Shown: positions 1-6,909, counted from the first letter of the stretch. The stretch is 12,280 nt of DNA from an uncultured Lachnospiraceae bacterium (GCA_947177465.1 CAMWUP010000032.1:1-12280), one strand, 5' to 3'. Notes: generated by a model from the sequence alone, not told the origin. Program-made: numbers and translations.

Positions 1-596
1 ACGAGTGGAATGTGGATTACAATCTGGAAATGCAGAACGCAGATGAGAAGAACCTCCCACAGAGAAGCCGCTACCATCAGGCAGAAATGGACTTATCGTC
101 TCTAAAGCCGGGGCAGGATTTCAAAGAATTAAAGCCCAGTGTGATTGTGTTTATCTGCAGTTTCGACCCCTTTGGAAGGGGGCTGTACCGCTATACCTTT
201 GAGCCGAGATGCTTAGAGGCGGACTTTCCACTGGAAGACGGCACGAAGCGTATTTTCCTAAGCACAAGAGGTACGAATGAAAGAGAGGTACCAACGGAGC
301 TTGTCGGCTTTTTGCGGTATGTCACGGATTCCACGGACGCGTATGTAGAGCGGGCAGGCGATGTAAGGCTTGAAAAAATCCACGAGCGGATAAAAACGCT
401 GAAGCAGAGTCGGGAACTGGAGGGAAGGTACATGCAGTTTGAAGAGTTGCTGAAAAGATAACATGAAGCCGGCACGAGGCAGATGCTGGAGTTGGTTTCC
501 CGCATGATGGCCGACGGAAAGACGGATTTCATTCCCCGTCTTAAAGAAGAAGCCTTTTATCAGGAAATGTTAAAGGAATATCATCTGGAAGTCTAA
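1..596 (+). pseudogene. Rpn-family PD-(D/E)XK nuclease/putative transposase, 5'-truncated by window edge and interrupted by a stop
   Basis: This is the C-terminal part of an Rpn (recombination-promoting nuclease, PDDEXK_2) family protein. The frame is open to the left edge, so the GTG at 12 is not the true start. Near the start lies an E-M-Q triad, the E-x-Q part of the nuclease active site; the preceding Asp would be off-window. Then come the family-typical S-R-Y-H-Q-A-E-M-D stretch, the F-I-C-S-F-D-P-F-G segment and the I-F-L-S-T-R-G-T segment. A TAA at 459-461 interrupts the frame, but the same frame continues to a second stop at 594-596. The continuation (E-A-G-T-R-Q-M-L-E-L-V and a final E-Y-H-L-E-V) resembles the usual tail of these proteins. 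A single C-to-T change from CAA would explain the stop. The conserved part before the stop could still fold, so a shortened active protein is possible. Family members promote recA-independent recombination; that role is assumed by homology only. Confidence 0.8.
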
Positions 597-874
597 AACA
601 AATCTACGTCTGATACTGCGTTCTGCAGTATCAGTGTCGAAGTAAATCAAAGATAATTCTATCAATCAATGCAAAAGATATGGCACAGGGATATGGTTTT
701 ACTCTGATAATTTTTTAGTGAAGGAAGGTTTATATGGTCTTGCTTTCTGTGATGCTATCCCAAATGATACAACATGCACAATGACACTTGCCAGATAACA
801 AGTTTCACAAACACCTAAATTAATTGATACCATAAAATCTCTGTAAAAAAGTATAACAGTTAAAGGAATATCAT
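569..874. repeat. 16-bp direct repeat GTTAAAGGAATATCAT
   Basis: Exact copies lie at 569-584, inside the last codons of the Rpn frame, and at 859-874, upstream of the VOC gene. They bracket 274 bases of AT-rich sequence. The second copy may be a leftover of another Rpn-gene 3' end or the mark of an insertion or deletion event. Confidence 0.6.
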
Positions 875-928
875 ATTTGCTTTTGTATAGAAAGCATGAT
901 ACGCTAAAAAAAGAAAGGATTAAATGGT
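597..928. other. AT-rich gap without a recognisable gene
   Basis: This 330-base stretch is clearly more AT-rich than its neighbours. It holds a 10-bp perfect hairpin at 610-634, one copy each of two short direct repeats (859-874 and 829-843), and a short open stretch at about 710-799 that ends in TAA and matches no family I recognise. The minus-strand frame across 699-935 has no convincing ribosome binding site and no family features. I see no well-spaced promoter for the VOC gene. Confidence 0.5.
610..634. repeat. Perfect 10-bp hairpin
   Basis: CTGATACTGC at 610-619 and GCAGTATCAG at 625-634 are exact reverse complements around the 5-base loop GTTCT. The hairpin sits 14 bases after the final stop of the Rpn frame. 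It lacks a T tract on the plus strand, so it is not a classical intrinsic terminator. It may be a 3'-end processing stem or a REP-like palindrome. Confidence 0.6.
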
Positions 929-1382
929 GTGACAAATATGAATCTGGGAGTCGGAATATATATTAAGGACAGCTTACAGGCAGTTGATATGTATAAAGCA
1001 GCTTTTGGTCTGGAACTCGGGTATCATGTGCTGAATGATGATGGAACATACTTTCATTCAGATTTGGTGAAGGATAATAGAGAAATCTGCTCTGTGGTGG
1101 AAGCAAAGGAAGCGTATTTCAAAGGTGACGGTAATCCGATTGAGCTTGGATATACTTTTCAAACAAGAGAAGAGCTTGAAAGGGCATTTGAAATTTTGAA
1201 AGATGGCGGGACTGTTTTGATGGATATCTGCGAACTGCCCTGGAGTCCGTGTGCAGCGGGCGTAGTGGACCGTTTTGGAGTACGCTGGTATCTTACTGTG
1301 CCGGGATATCGTCCGCCTGATGATTTTAAACCCTGAAACTGTAATCGGCAATTTGATTTGTGAAATAACCATAAAATCTCTG
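829..1382. repeat. 15-bp direct repeat ACCATAAAATCTCTG flanking the VOC gene
   Basis: Exact copies lie at 829-843 and 1368-1382, on either side of the VOC gene, about 540 bases apart. Such a pair could allow loss or gain of the gene by slippage or homologous exchange. No transposase or other mobile-element feature goes with it. Confidence 0.55.
929..1336 (+). CDS. VOC-family (glyoxalase/bleomycin-resistance/dihydroxybiphenyl dioxygenase fold) protein
   Basis: A 135-residue protein that looks like a single-chain VOC member of the PhnB-like type. The N-terminal beta strand (G-V-G-I-Y-I-K-D-S), the helix with A-V-D-M-Y-K-A-A-F-G-L-E and the C-terminal D-R-F-G-V-R-W-Y-L motif are typical. The length fits one beta-alpha-beta-beta-beta pair. 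The start is taken as GTG at 929 because AAAGGA at 914-919 lies 9 bases before it; the ATG at 938 would be about 18 bases away. The substrate cannot be told: VOC proteins include metal-dependent lyases, dioxygenases and drug-binding proteins. The gene stands alone between AT-rich gaps and is bracketed by a 15-bp direct repeat (829-843 and 1368-1382), which may point to acquisition. The fold call is firm; the function is unknown. Confidence 0.85.
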   Translation: MTNMNLGVGIYIKDSLQAVDMYKAAFGLELGYHVLNDDGTYFHSDLVKDNREICSVVEAKEAYFKGDGNPIELGYTFQTREELERAFEILKDGGTVLMDICELPWSPCAAGVVDRFGVRWYLTVPGYRPPDDFKP

Positions 1383-1390
1383 CGCTGCCA

Positions 1391-1419
1391 TTGACAAATA
1401 GTGGAAATTTCACTATGAT
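1391..1419 (+). promoter_or_regulatory. Sigma-A-type promoter of the ATPase leader
   Basis: TTGACA at 1391-1396, a 17-base spacer, and TATGAT at 1414-1419 form a near-consensus promoter. Transcription should start near 1426, so the transcript would begin about 15 bases before the riboswitch signature. The spacer contains a near-palindrome (AGTGGAAATTTCACT) that might be an operator, but I cannot name a regulator. Confidence 0.8.
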
Positions 1420-1435
1420 AAATACAACAATTACA

Positions 1436-1580
1436 TAGTTGAGGGAGTAGTTCCGCATATTCCGCGGACCGTTGACAAAGGACGGATTTTGTATATGCAA
1501 AAGACAGTCCGGATGTATAGTAAGGTCGTGGCGGGTGCGCGATAAGTCAACAAGCATGGCGGCGTCAGCCGTCTGGTTTA
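1436..1580 (+). ncRNA. yybP-ykoY (Mn2+-sensing) riboswitch aptamer
   Basis: The leader carries both signature loops of this riboswitch class: GAGGGAGTAG at 1441-1450 and GTCAACAAGC at 1546-1555. The latter is followed by a stem GGCGGC/GCCGTC closed by GTCA. Between them lie further helices: TCC-(bulge)-GGAC at 1461-1469 with GTCCGGA at 1507-1513, TTTTG/CAAAA at 1487-1502, and TCGTG/CGCGA around 1525-1543. The location between a strong promoter and an intrinsic terminator, upstream of a cation P-type ATPase, fits the class, which is known to switch on Mn2+ exporters such as the YoaB-type ATPase of Lactococcus. I could not assign the closing P1 helix with confidence, so the ends are approximate. 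A covariance-model search with RF00080 would settle it. Confidence 0.78.
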
Positions 1581-1596
1581 TCTATAAAGAATGAGA

Positions 1597-1636
1597 CTCA
1601 TATACAGTGGTTAAAATCATTGTATATGAGTTTTTT
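1597..1636 (+). terminator. Intrinsic terminator of the riboswitch expression platform
   Basis: CTCATATACA at 1597-1606 is the exact reverse complement of TGTATATGAG at 1621-1630. G-U and Watson-Crick pairs extend the stem inward to a TTAAAA loop, and six Ts follow at 1631-1636. It lies about 50 bases upstream of the ATPase start, so it should end transcription before the gene unless the leader refolds. Confidence 0.88.
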
Positions 1637-1664
1637 GCTTTATATGCAGATGGCATAGCGGAAT

Positions 1665-1684
1665 AATCAACAGGAATGGAGATT
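1665..1684 (+). repeat. 20-base repeat around the ATPase start, copy 1
   Basis: AATCAACAGGAATGGAGATT here and AATCAACGGGAATGGAGATT at 9277-9296 differ at one base. The segment contains the GGAG ribosome binding site of the P-type ATPase. The second copy has no intact gene behind it. Confidence 0.6.
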
Positions 1685-1687
1685 AAT

Positions 1688-4324
1688 ATGAAAGAGTATC
1701 TAAGCAGTGCAGAAGAGGTTATGAAGGAGAAACAAAGCACGGAAAGCGGGCTTGTGGATGCACAGGTGGAGGAGAGACGGCGGCTGTACGGCGATAACAA
1801 GCTGGCGGAGGGGAAAAAGACGTCCCTGTTTATGCGGTTTATGCAGCAGCTCGCGGACCCTATGATTATTATCTTGATTGCAGCGGCTGTGATTTCGGGA
1901 ATCACAGCGGTATATGCGGGGGAATCCTTTGCGGATGTCATTATTATCCTCATTGTGGTGCTGATTAATGCGGTGCTGGGCGTGGTACAGGAGAGCAAAG
2001 CGGAAAAGGCGATTGCAGCCTTGCAGGAGATTGCGGCGGCGACTTCCAAGGTGATTCGCAACGGGCGGCCTACCACGGTACGCAGCGAAGAACTGGTGCC
2101 CGGCGATATTGTGGTGGTGGAAGCGGGAGATTCCGTTCCCGCGGACGCGAGAATCATAGAATGTGCGGGCTTAAAGATAGAGGAAGCGGCGCTTACCGGT
2201 GAGTCGGTTCCCGTGACAAAGACAAGTGATGTGCTTACAAGCGCGGATGGCAAGGTGCCTCTGGGCGACCGCAAAAACATGGTTTATATGGGAAGTACGG
2301 TAGTTTACGGACGCGGCAGGGCGGTGGTGACGGATACCGGCATGAATACAGAAATGGGAAAGATTGCGGACGCTCTTTCCAGGGCGGAGGACAATCAGAC
2401 GCCCTTGCAGCAGAAGCTGTCCCAGCTAAGCAAGGTGTTAAGCGTGCTGGTGCTTGCCATCTGCGTCGTGATTTTTGCCATAGATTTGTTTCGGATTTAT
2501 CCCAACGTTACGGGCACAGCCATGCTGGACACCTTTATGGTGGCGGTCAGCCTTGCAGTGGCGGCGATTCCCGAAGGGCTTGCCGCGGTGGTGACCATCG
2601 TGCTTTCTATCGGCGTTACCAATATGTCAAAGAGAAACGCGGTTATCAGAAAGCTGACCGCAGTGGAGACCTTAGGGTGCGCGCAGGTTATCTGTTCTGA
2701 CAAGACGGGTACGCTGACGCAGAATAAGATGACTGTGGTAAAGGCGGTCAGCGCGGATGAGACGCTGCTGGCAAAGGCAATGGCGCTCTGCTCCGACGCA
2801 GAACAGGGGGAAAATGATGAAGCAGTAGGTGAGCCTACGGAGTGCGCGCTGGTCAACTATGCGTTTCAGAAGGGGATGCGCAAGAATGATTTGAAAGTGG
2901 AGAATGTAAGAATCGGGGAAGCGCCCTTTGATTCCATGCGGAAAATGATGACTACTGTGCACCGCAGACTGGATGGCAGTCTTGTACAGTACACCAAGGG
3001 CGCGCCGGATGAGCTCTTAAAACGCTGTGTGCGTATTTTGAAGGAGGGCAGGGAGGTTGAACTGACGGAAGAGCTGCGTAGGGAAGTGCTCGCGGAAAAC
3101 AAGGCGATGGCGGACAGCGCGCTTCGTGTTCTGGGAGCGGCATACAAGAGTCTTGCGGAGGAGCCCGCGCTTTATGAAGCAGAAGAATTGGAGCGGGATA
3201 TGGTATTTATCGGGCTTACCGGCATGATAGACCCTGTCCGTCCGGAGGTGAAGGCTGCTATAGCCGAGTGTCGGGAGGCAGGGATAAAACCTGTGATGAT
3301 TACCGGCGACCACAGGGATACGGCAGTTGCCATTGCCATGGAGCTTCAGATTATCGACAGTCCCAAACAGGCAGTTACCGGCGCCATGCTTGATGAAATT
3401 TCGGATGAGGAGCTGGCGGAGCGGATAGAGCAGTATGCCGTGTATGCGAGGGTACAGCCGGAGCATAAGGTTCGGATTGTCAATGCATGGCGCGCCAAAG
3501 GAAAGATTACGGCAATGACGGGCGACGGCGTCAACGATGCACCTTCTATCAAGAACGCGGATATCGGTGTGGGAATGGGCATTACCGGTACGGATGTCAC
3601 TAAAAATGTGGCGGATATGGTTCTGGCTGACGACAACTTTGCAACGATTGTTAATGCGGTGGGCGAAGGCAGACGGATTTATGATAATATCAGGAAATCC
3701 ATCCAGTTTCTGCTTGCAAGCAACCTGTCTGAGGTGCTTTCCATCTTTTTTGCAACGCTGCTCGGCTTTACCATTTTAAAGCCGGTGCATCTGCTCTGGA
3801 TTAATTTGATTACTGACTGTTTTCCTGCACTGGCGCTCGGCATGGAAAAGGGAGAAGCGGATATTATGAAGAGAAGGCCCCGCGACGCAAAGGATGGTAT
3901 CTTTGCGGGGGGCTTAGGCGTCCATGTGGTTTTGCAGGGTATTACTGTATCCGTTATCACGCTGGCAGCATATATGGTGGGGCACTATATGGAAGCGGGC
4001 GTATGGGAATTTACAAACAGTGAGGATGGCATGACGATGGCGTTTTTAACCCTGTCTATGGCGGAGATTTTCCACTCCTTCAACATGCGCTCTCTGGATA
4101 AATCCGTCTTTTCCATCAAAGGGCAGAATCGGTTTTTGTGGGGCGCCATGCTGCTGTCCCTGATTTGTACGACGGCGGTTATTTATATTCCTTTTCTGGC
4201 AAATGCTTTTGGCTTTGCCCATATCTCCCTTGCGGAATATGCGGTGTCCCTGCTGATTGCAGTGACAATCGTTCCAATCGTGGAGCTGACAAAGTGGATA
4301 CAGCGGTGTATTAAAAAATCCTGA
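1688..4324 (+). CDS. Type II P-type cation ATPase (Ca2+/Mn2+ exporter)
   Basis: An 878-residue P2-type ATPase in the plasma membrane that would export Ca2+ and/or Mn2+ at the cost of ATP. Seen motifs: TGES (E172, actuator domain), PEGL in M4 (E296), the phosphorylated Asp of DKTGT (D338), KGA of the nucleotide domain (K437), DPVR (D515), TGD (539-541) and TGDGVND (611-617). Candidate ion ligands align with SERCA: N679 and E682 in M5, N706, T709 and D710 in M6, E793 in M8. About ten membrane segments fit the family, and the length is usual. The start is set at ATG 1688 because GGAG at 1678-1681 lies 6 bases before it; an in-frame ATG at 1676 has an AGGA only one base upstream. The leader has a Mn2+ riboswitch and terminator, so a Mn2+ export role is favoured over pure Ca2+ export. 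This is inference from control, not from residues. Confidence 0.93.
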   Translation: MKEYLSSAEEVMKEKQSTESGLVDAQVEERRRLYGDNKLAEGKKTSLFMRFMQQLADPMIIILIAAAVISGITAVYAGESFADVIIILIVVLINAVLGVVQESKAEKAIAALQEIAAATSKVIRNGRPTTVRSEELVPGDIVVVEAGDSVPADARIIECAGLKIEEAALTGESVPVTKTSDVLTSADGKVPLGDRKNMVYMGSTVVYGRGRAVVTDTGMNTEMGKIADALSRAEDNQTPLQQKLSQLSKVLSVLVLAICVVIFAIDLFRIYPNVTGTAMLDTFMVAVSLAVAAIPEGLAAVVTIVLSIGVTNMSKRNAVIRKLTAVETLGCAQVICSDKTGTLTQNKMTVVKAVSADETLLAKAMALCSDAEQGENDEAVGEPTECALVNYAFQKGMRKNDLKVENVRIGEAPFDSMRKMMTTVHRRLDGSLVQYTKGAPDELLKRCVRILKEGREVELTEELRREVLAENKAMADSALRVLGAAYKSLAEEPALYEAEELERDMVFIGLTGMIDPVRPEVKAAIAECREAGIKPVMITGDHRDTAVAIAMELQIIDSPKQAVTGAMLDEISDEELAERIEQYAVYARVQPEHKVRIVNAWRAKGKITAMTGDGVNDAPSIKNADIGVGMGITGTDVTKNVADMVLADDNFATIVNAVGEGRRIYDNIRKSIQFLLASNLSEVLSIFFATLLGFTILKPVHLLWINLITDCFPALALGMEKGEADIMKRRPRDAKDGIFAGGLGVHVVLQGITVSVITLAAYMVGHYMEAGVWEFTNSEDGMTMAFLTLSMAEIFHSFNMRSLDKSVFSIKGQNRFLWGAMLLSLICTTAVIYIPFLANAFGFAHISLAEYAVSLLIAVTIVPIVELTKWIQRCIKKS

Positions 4325-4364
4325 TGTTATTTATGATTATTTTATTTGCAACGTGGGATGATTC

Positions 4365-4447
4365 ATAGTACTATAATAAGTAATTATGAAACTCGTTATA
4401 TGGCGAGAGTCATTGTGTAGCTTTGCAAAAGTAAGATAGTACTATAA
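4365..4447. repeat. Two copies of the palindromic box ATAGTACTATAA
   Basis: ATAGTACTATAA occurs at 4365-4376 and at 4436-4447; its core ATAGTACTAT is a perfect 10-bp palindrome. Each copy is preceded by TTGCAA (4346-4351 and 4423-4428). The first copy overlaps TATAAT at 4372-4377, so it could serve as a -10 box with an operator over it; the 20-base spacing from TTGCAA is longer than ideal. The second copy lies just upstream of the ribosome binding site of the DUF1538 gene. Possible sites for a dimeric repressor; the regulator is unknown. Confidence 0.55.
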
Positions 4448-4467
4448 ATAAAAAGGGAGTGGACGGC

Positions 4468-5988
4468 TTGCGGCATAACGAATTATTACGGGAAAAAGTT
4501 TATGAATCTGTCACATCAGTGCTTCCGATTACCATCATTGTACTGTGTCTGTGTGTCACCATCGCACCATTGTCCCCGGGGATATTGACACTGTTTTTGT
4601 TCGGGGCGGCGCTTCTGATTATCGGCATGGGATTTTTTACTCTGGGTGTGGATATGTCCATGATACCGATGGGAGAGGGCGTGGGCGTGCAGCTTTCCAA
4701 GGCGAGAAAGATTGTGATTCCGTTGTCTGTCTGTTTTGTGCTGGGGATTTTGATTACGCTTGCAGAGCCGGATTTGCAGGTGCTTGCGCAGCAGGTGCCT
4801 GCCATTCCGAACTTGACCCTCATATTGACGGTGGCGCTTGGCGTCGGCGGCTTTTTAGTGATTGCACAGCTTCGTATCCTGCTGAAAATACCTCTTTCTT
4901 ACATATTGGTTTTCTTTTATGGTATTATCTTTATTCTGACCTGTTTTGCACCGGCGGATTTTATACCGGTTTCTTTTGATTCCGGCGGTGTGACGACCGG
5001 ACCGGTCACGGTTCCCTTTGTCATGGCGCTTGGTATTGGTATGGCTTCCGTGCGAAGCGACAAGAATTCCAGCAGCGACAGCTTTGGTCTGACGGCAATC
5101 TGCAGCATAGGTCCTGTTCTATCCGTTCTTGTTTTGGGAATCTGCTATCATCCTGAGGATGCGGTGTATACGCCGGTGAGTATTGCGGAGCTTGCGACGA
5201 CGAGAGAGGTGGCAATTGAATTTGCCCGTGCATTTCCGGCGTACATAAAGGAAGTTGCGGTAGCGCTGATTCCGATTGCGGGGCTTTTTCTGATTTTCCA
5301 GTGTATTTTTCGGAGATTTCACAAGAGGCAGCTTATTAAGATTATTTCGGGACTGATATACAGCTATATTGGGCTGGTGCTGTTTTTGACCGGAGCAAAT
5401 GTGGGCTTTATGCCTGCAGGACAGTATATCGGCTCGGCGGTGGCGGGCAGCAGGACGCCGTGGGTATTAATTCCCATCGGCATGGTAATCGGTTACTTTA
5501 TCGTCAAGGCAGAGCCTGCCGTACAGGTTCTGACAAGGCAGGTAGAGGATGTGACGAGCGGTTCCATCACCCAGAAGTCCATTGGCTTCAGCCTGTCCAT
5601 TGGTATTGCCTTTTCGGTGGGTATTGCCATGCTCCGTATTCTGACAGGGTTGAATATTATGTGGTTTCTGATACCCGGGTATCTGATTTCGCTGGTGATG
5701 ACTTTCTTTGTACCGCAAATTTTTACCGGTATTGCATTTGACTCCGGCGGTGTTGCAAGCGGACCGATGACGACAACCTTTCTTTTGCCGCTTGCCATGG
5801 GCGCCTGCGAAGCATTGGGCGGAAACGTGCTGACGGATGCTTTCGGTATCGTAGCGATGGTGGCGATGACGCCCCTTTTTACCATCCAGATAATGGGACT
5901 TACGGACAGCGTGCGGAGAAGGATGAGAAAACGCAGATTGATTATACAGCTTCAGGAAGCAGAAGACGGCATGATGTATTTTGACTAA
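4468..5988 (+). CDS. DUF1538 family integral membrane protein (duplicated)
   Basis: A 506-residue, very hydrophobic protein of the DUF1538 family, proposed to be a permease or channel of unknown substrate. It consists of two similar halves about 250 residues apart. Half one carries A-E-P-D-L-Q-V-L at 99-106 and F-D-S-G-G-V-T-T-G-P at 170-179; half two carries A-E-P-A-V-Q-V-L at 348-355 and F-D-S-G-G-V-A-S-G-P at 424-433. The paired acidic and Gly-rich motifs inside membrane segments suggest a shared transport or gating site. The tail (R-R-R-M-R-K-R-R) is basic and probably cytoplasmic. The start is TTG at 4468, 8 bases after AGGGAG at 4454-4459; an in-frame GTG at 4459 overlaps that site and is less likely. 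A PII-like gene follows after 20 bases, so the two are an operon and may work together. The family call is strong; the substrate is unknown. Confidence 0.88.
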   Translation: MRHNELLREKVYESVTSVLPITIIVLCLCVTIAPLSPGILTLFLFGAALLIIGMGFFTLGVDMSMIPMGEGVGVQLSKARKIVIPLSVCFVLGILITLAEPDLQVLAQQVPAIPNLTLILTVALGVGGFLVIAQLRILLKIPLSYILVFFYGIIFILTCFAPADFIPVSFDSGGVTTGPVTVPFVMALGIGMASVRSDKNSSSDSFGLTAICSIGPVLSVLVLGICYHPEDAVYTPVSIAELATTREVAIEFARAFPAYIKEVAVALIPIAGLFLIFQCIFRRFHKRQLIKIISGLIYSYIGLVLFLTGANVGFMPAGQYIGSAVAGSRTPWVLIPIGMVIGYFIVKAEPAVQVLTRQVEDVTSGSITQKSIGFSLSIGIAFSVGIAMLRILTGLNIMWFLIPGYLISLVMTFFVPQIFTGIAFDSGGVASGPMTTTFLLPLAMGACEALGGNVLTDAFGIVAMVAMTPLFTIQIMGLTDSVRRRMRKRRLIIQLQEAEDGMMYFD

Positions 5989-6008
5989 AGCAATGAGCGG
6001 AGGCGGCT

Positions 6009-6674
6009 ATGGCAGATAAAAAGGGCGTAAAATTGATAGTGACCTTTGCGGAACGCGGCAGGGGCAAGGCGCTGGCAAAGCTGTACGCGGAGCAGGGTGT
6101 GTTCTGCAGTTATCAGTGTATGGGCAGAGGAACCGCATCCTCGGATTTACTGGACGTACTGGGTGTGGGAACTGCAGAAAAGGATATTCTGATAAGTTAC
6201 GCAGCAAAGGAAACTGCAGAACGGCTTCTGCATAAGCTGGACAGCGAGTCGCAGGGAGCGGCTTATGGCAATGGGCTTGTGTTTGATATGCCGCTTACGG
6301 CATTGAGCAGCCTGGTGGCGACAGTGCTGTTGAATCAGTCAAGCGGGACAGGAGGAGCGGAGATGAGCGGAAAGACAGATCAGAGCCTGATTTTAATCGC
6401 GGTCAATCAGGGGCACACAGATGTTGTAATGGACACGGCGAGAGAAGCCGGAGCGCGGGGTGGGACTGTTATCAGAGCGAGGTGGGCAGGACCTGAGGAC
6501 GCACAGTTTTACGGGATTTCCGTGCAGTCGGAAAAAGAGATTATCGCCATTGTGACATCCGCCGACAGACGAAATGCCATCATGGAAATGATTCATAAAA
6601 AGCACGGACTGAAGACGGATGCAGGGGCAGTAGTCTGCTCCGTAGGCATCGACCATACGGTTAGGCTTGCATAA
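6009..6674 (+). CDS. Tandem PII-like (GlnB-fold) regulatory protein
   Basis: A 221-residue soluble protein with two PII-like domains, about 5-100 and 122-221, where a normal PII has about 112. The first half has G-x-G-T-A-S-S-D-L-L-D-V-L-G-V-G followed by E-K-D (41-59). The second has I-L-I-A-V-N-Q-G, G-A-R-G-G-T-V-I-R-A-R at 148-158 and a closing V-G-I-D-H-T segment. The second T-loop region lacks the Tyr that is uridylylated in enterobacterial GlnB, so control by ligand binding rather than modification is more likely. GGAGG at 5999-6003 lies 5 bases before the ATG, and only 20 bases separate it from the DUF1538 gene, so the two should be co-translated. By analogy with GlnK-AmtB, I infer that it senses a nucleotide or metabolite and gates the DUF1538 protein. 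No sequence here proves the contact or the ligand. Confidence 0.87.
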   Translation: MADKKGVKLIVTFAERGRGKALAKLYAEQGVFCSYQCMGRGTASSDLLDVLGVGTAEKDILISYAAKETAERLLHKLDSESQGAAYGNGLVFDMPLTALSSLVATVLLNQSSGTGGAEMSGKTDQSLILIAVNQGHTDVVMDTAREAGARGGTVIRARWAGPEDAQFYGISVQSEKEIIAIVTSADRRNAIMEMIHKKHGLKTDAGAVVCSVGIDHTVRLA

Positions 6675-6695
6675 TAGGAAAGAGTATGGTAATAT
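6667..6695 (+). promoter_or_regulatory. Extended -10 promoter for the CNNM-gene leader
   Basis: TTGCAT at 6667-6672, a 17-base spacer, and TAATAT at 6690-6695, with TG one base upstream of the -10 (6687-6688). It overlaps the last codons of the PII-like gene. It would start a leader of about 205 bases before the CNNM-type gene. Confidence 0.6.
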
Positions 6696-6699
6696 AGAA

Positions 6700-6909
6700 A
6701 ACAGTAAAAATTTCCAGACTGGCGAAAGGAAAGTAACGGCAATGGACGACGCTGACGGCGACGCGGAAAATAATACGGATAACTGCATAAAGCATAATAT
6801 GGGTAGGTATAGCCTGTGGTTTACAAGACGACAGGTTATGCCTTTTTGTGTATCCTGCGTTTGTAAATAATAAGCCGGCGGCAGCATATGCGGAAATGGA
6901 GAACTGATT
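6700..6909 (+). promoter_or_regulatory. Long leader with terminator, candidate attenuator or unknown riboswitch
   Basis: The stretch between the PII-like gene and the CNNM-type gene has a promoter at its start and an intrinsic terminator at 6806-6847. GC-rich segments around 6715-6765 may fold. Two tandem GCATAA copies (6784-6789, 6792-6797) can pair with TTATGC in the terminator 3' arm (6836-6841), a possible antiterminator. I do not recognise a known riboswitch consensus; the M-box, c-di-AMP and c-di-GMP signatures do not match. A 42-codon frame from ATG 6742 has a loosely spaced AGGA and could be a leader peptide, but its composition gives no support. The terminator may instead simply end the DUF1538-PII transcript. 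Confidence 0.45.
6806..6847 (+). terminator. Intrinsic terminator between the PII-like and CNNM-type genes
   Basis: GGTATAGCCTGT at 6806-6817 pairs with ACAGGTTATGCC at 6831-6842 as a 12-bp stem with two G-U pairs and a 13-base loop. TTTTT follows at 6843-6847. It is 63 bases before the next start codon. Confidence 0.82.

Noticed and set aside
12..461. GTG at position 12 as start of a complete small gene
   Set aside because: The frame is open to the window edge and the protein begins in the middle of a known domain, so the gene starts upstream of the window.
699..935. Minus-strand 78-residue frame in the AT-rich gap
   Set aside because: No ribosome binding site, no family features, and it covers the start of the VOC gene on the other strand.
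6700..6850. c-di-GMP-I (GEMM) riboswitch, because of GGGTAGGTA and GGCGAAAGG
   Set aside because: The conserved core between these elements and the order of helices do not match the class; the similarity is only a few bases.
6742..6870. 42-residue peptide from ATG 6742 (begins M-D-D-A-D-G-D)
   Set aside because: The ribosome binding site is weakly spaced, the frame runs through the terminator hairpin, and no family is recognisable. Kept only as a possible leader peptide.
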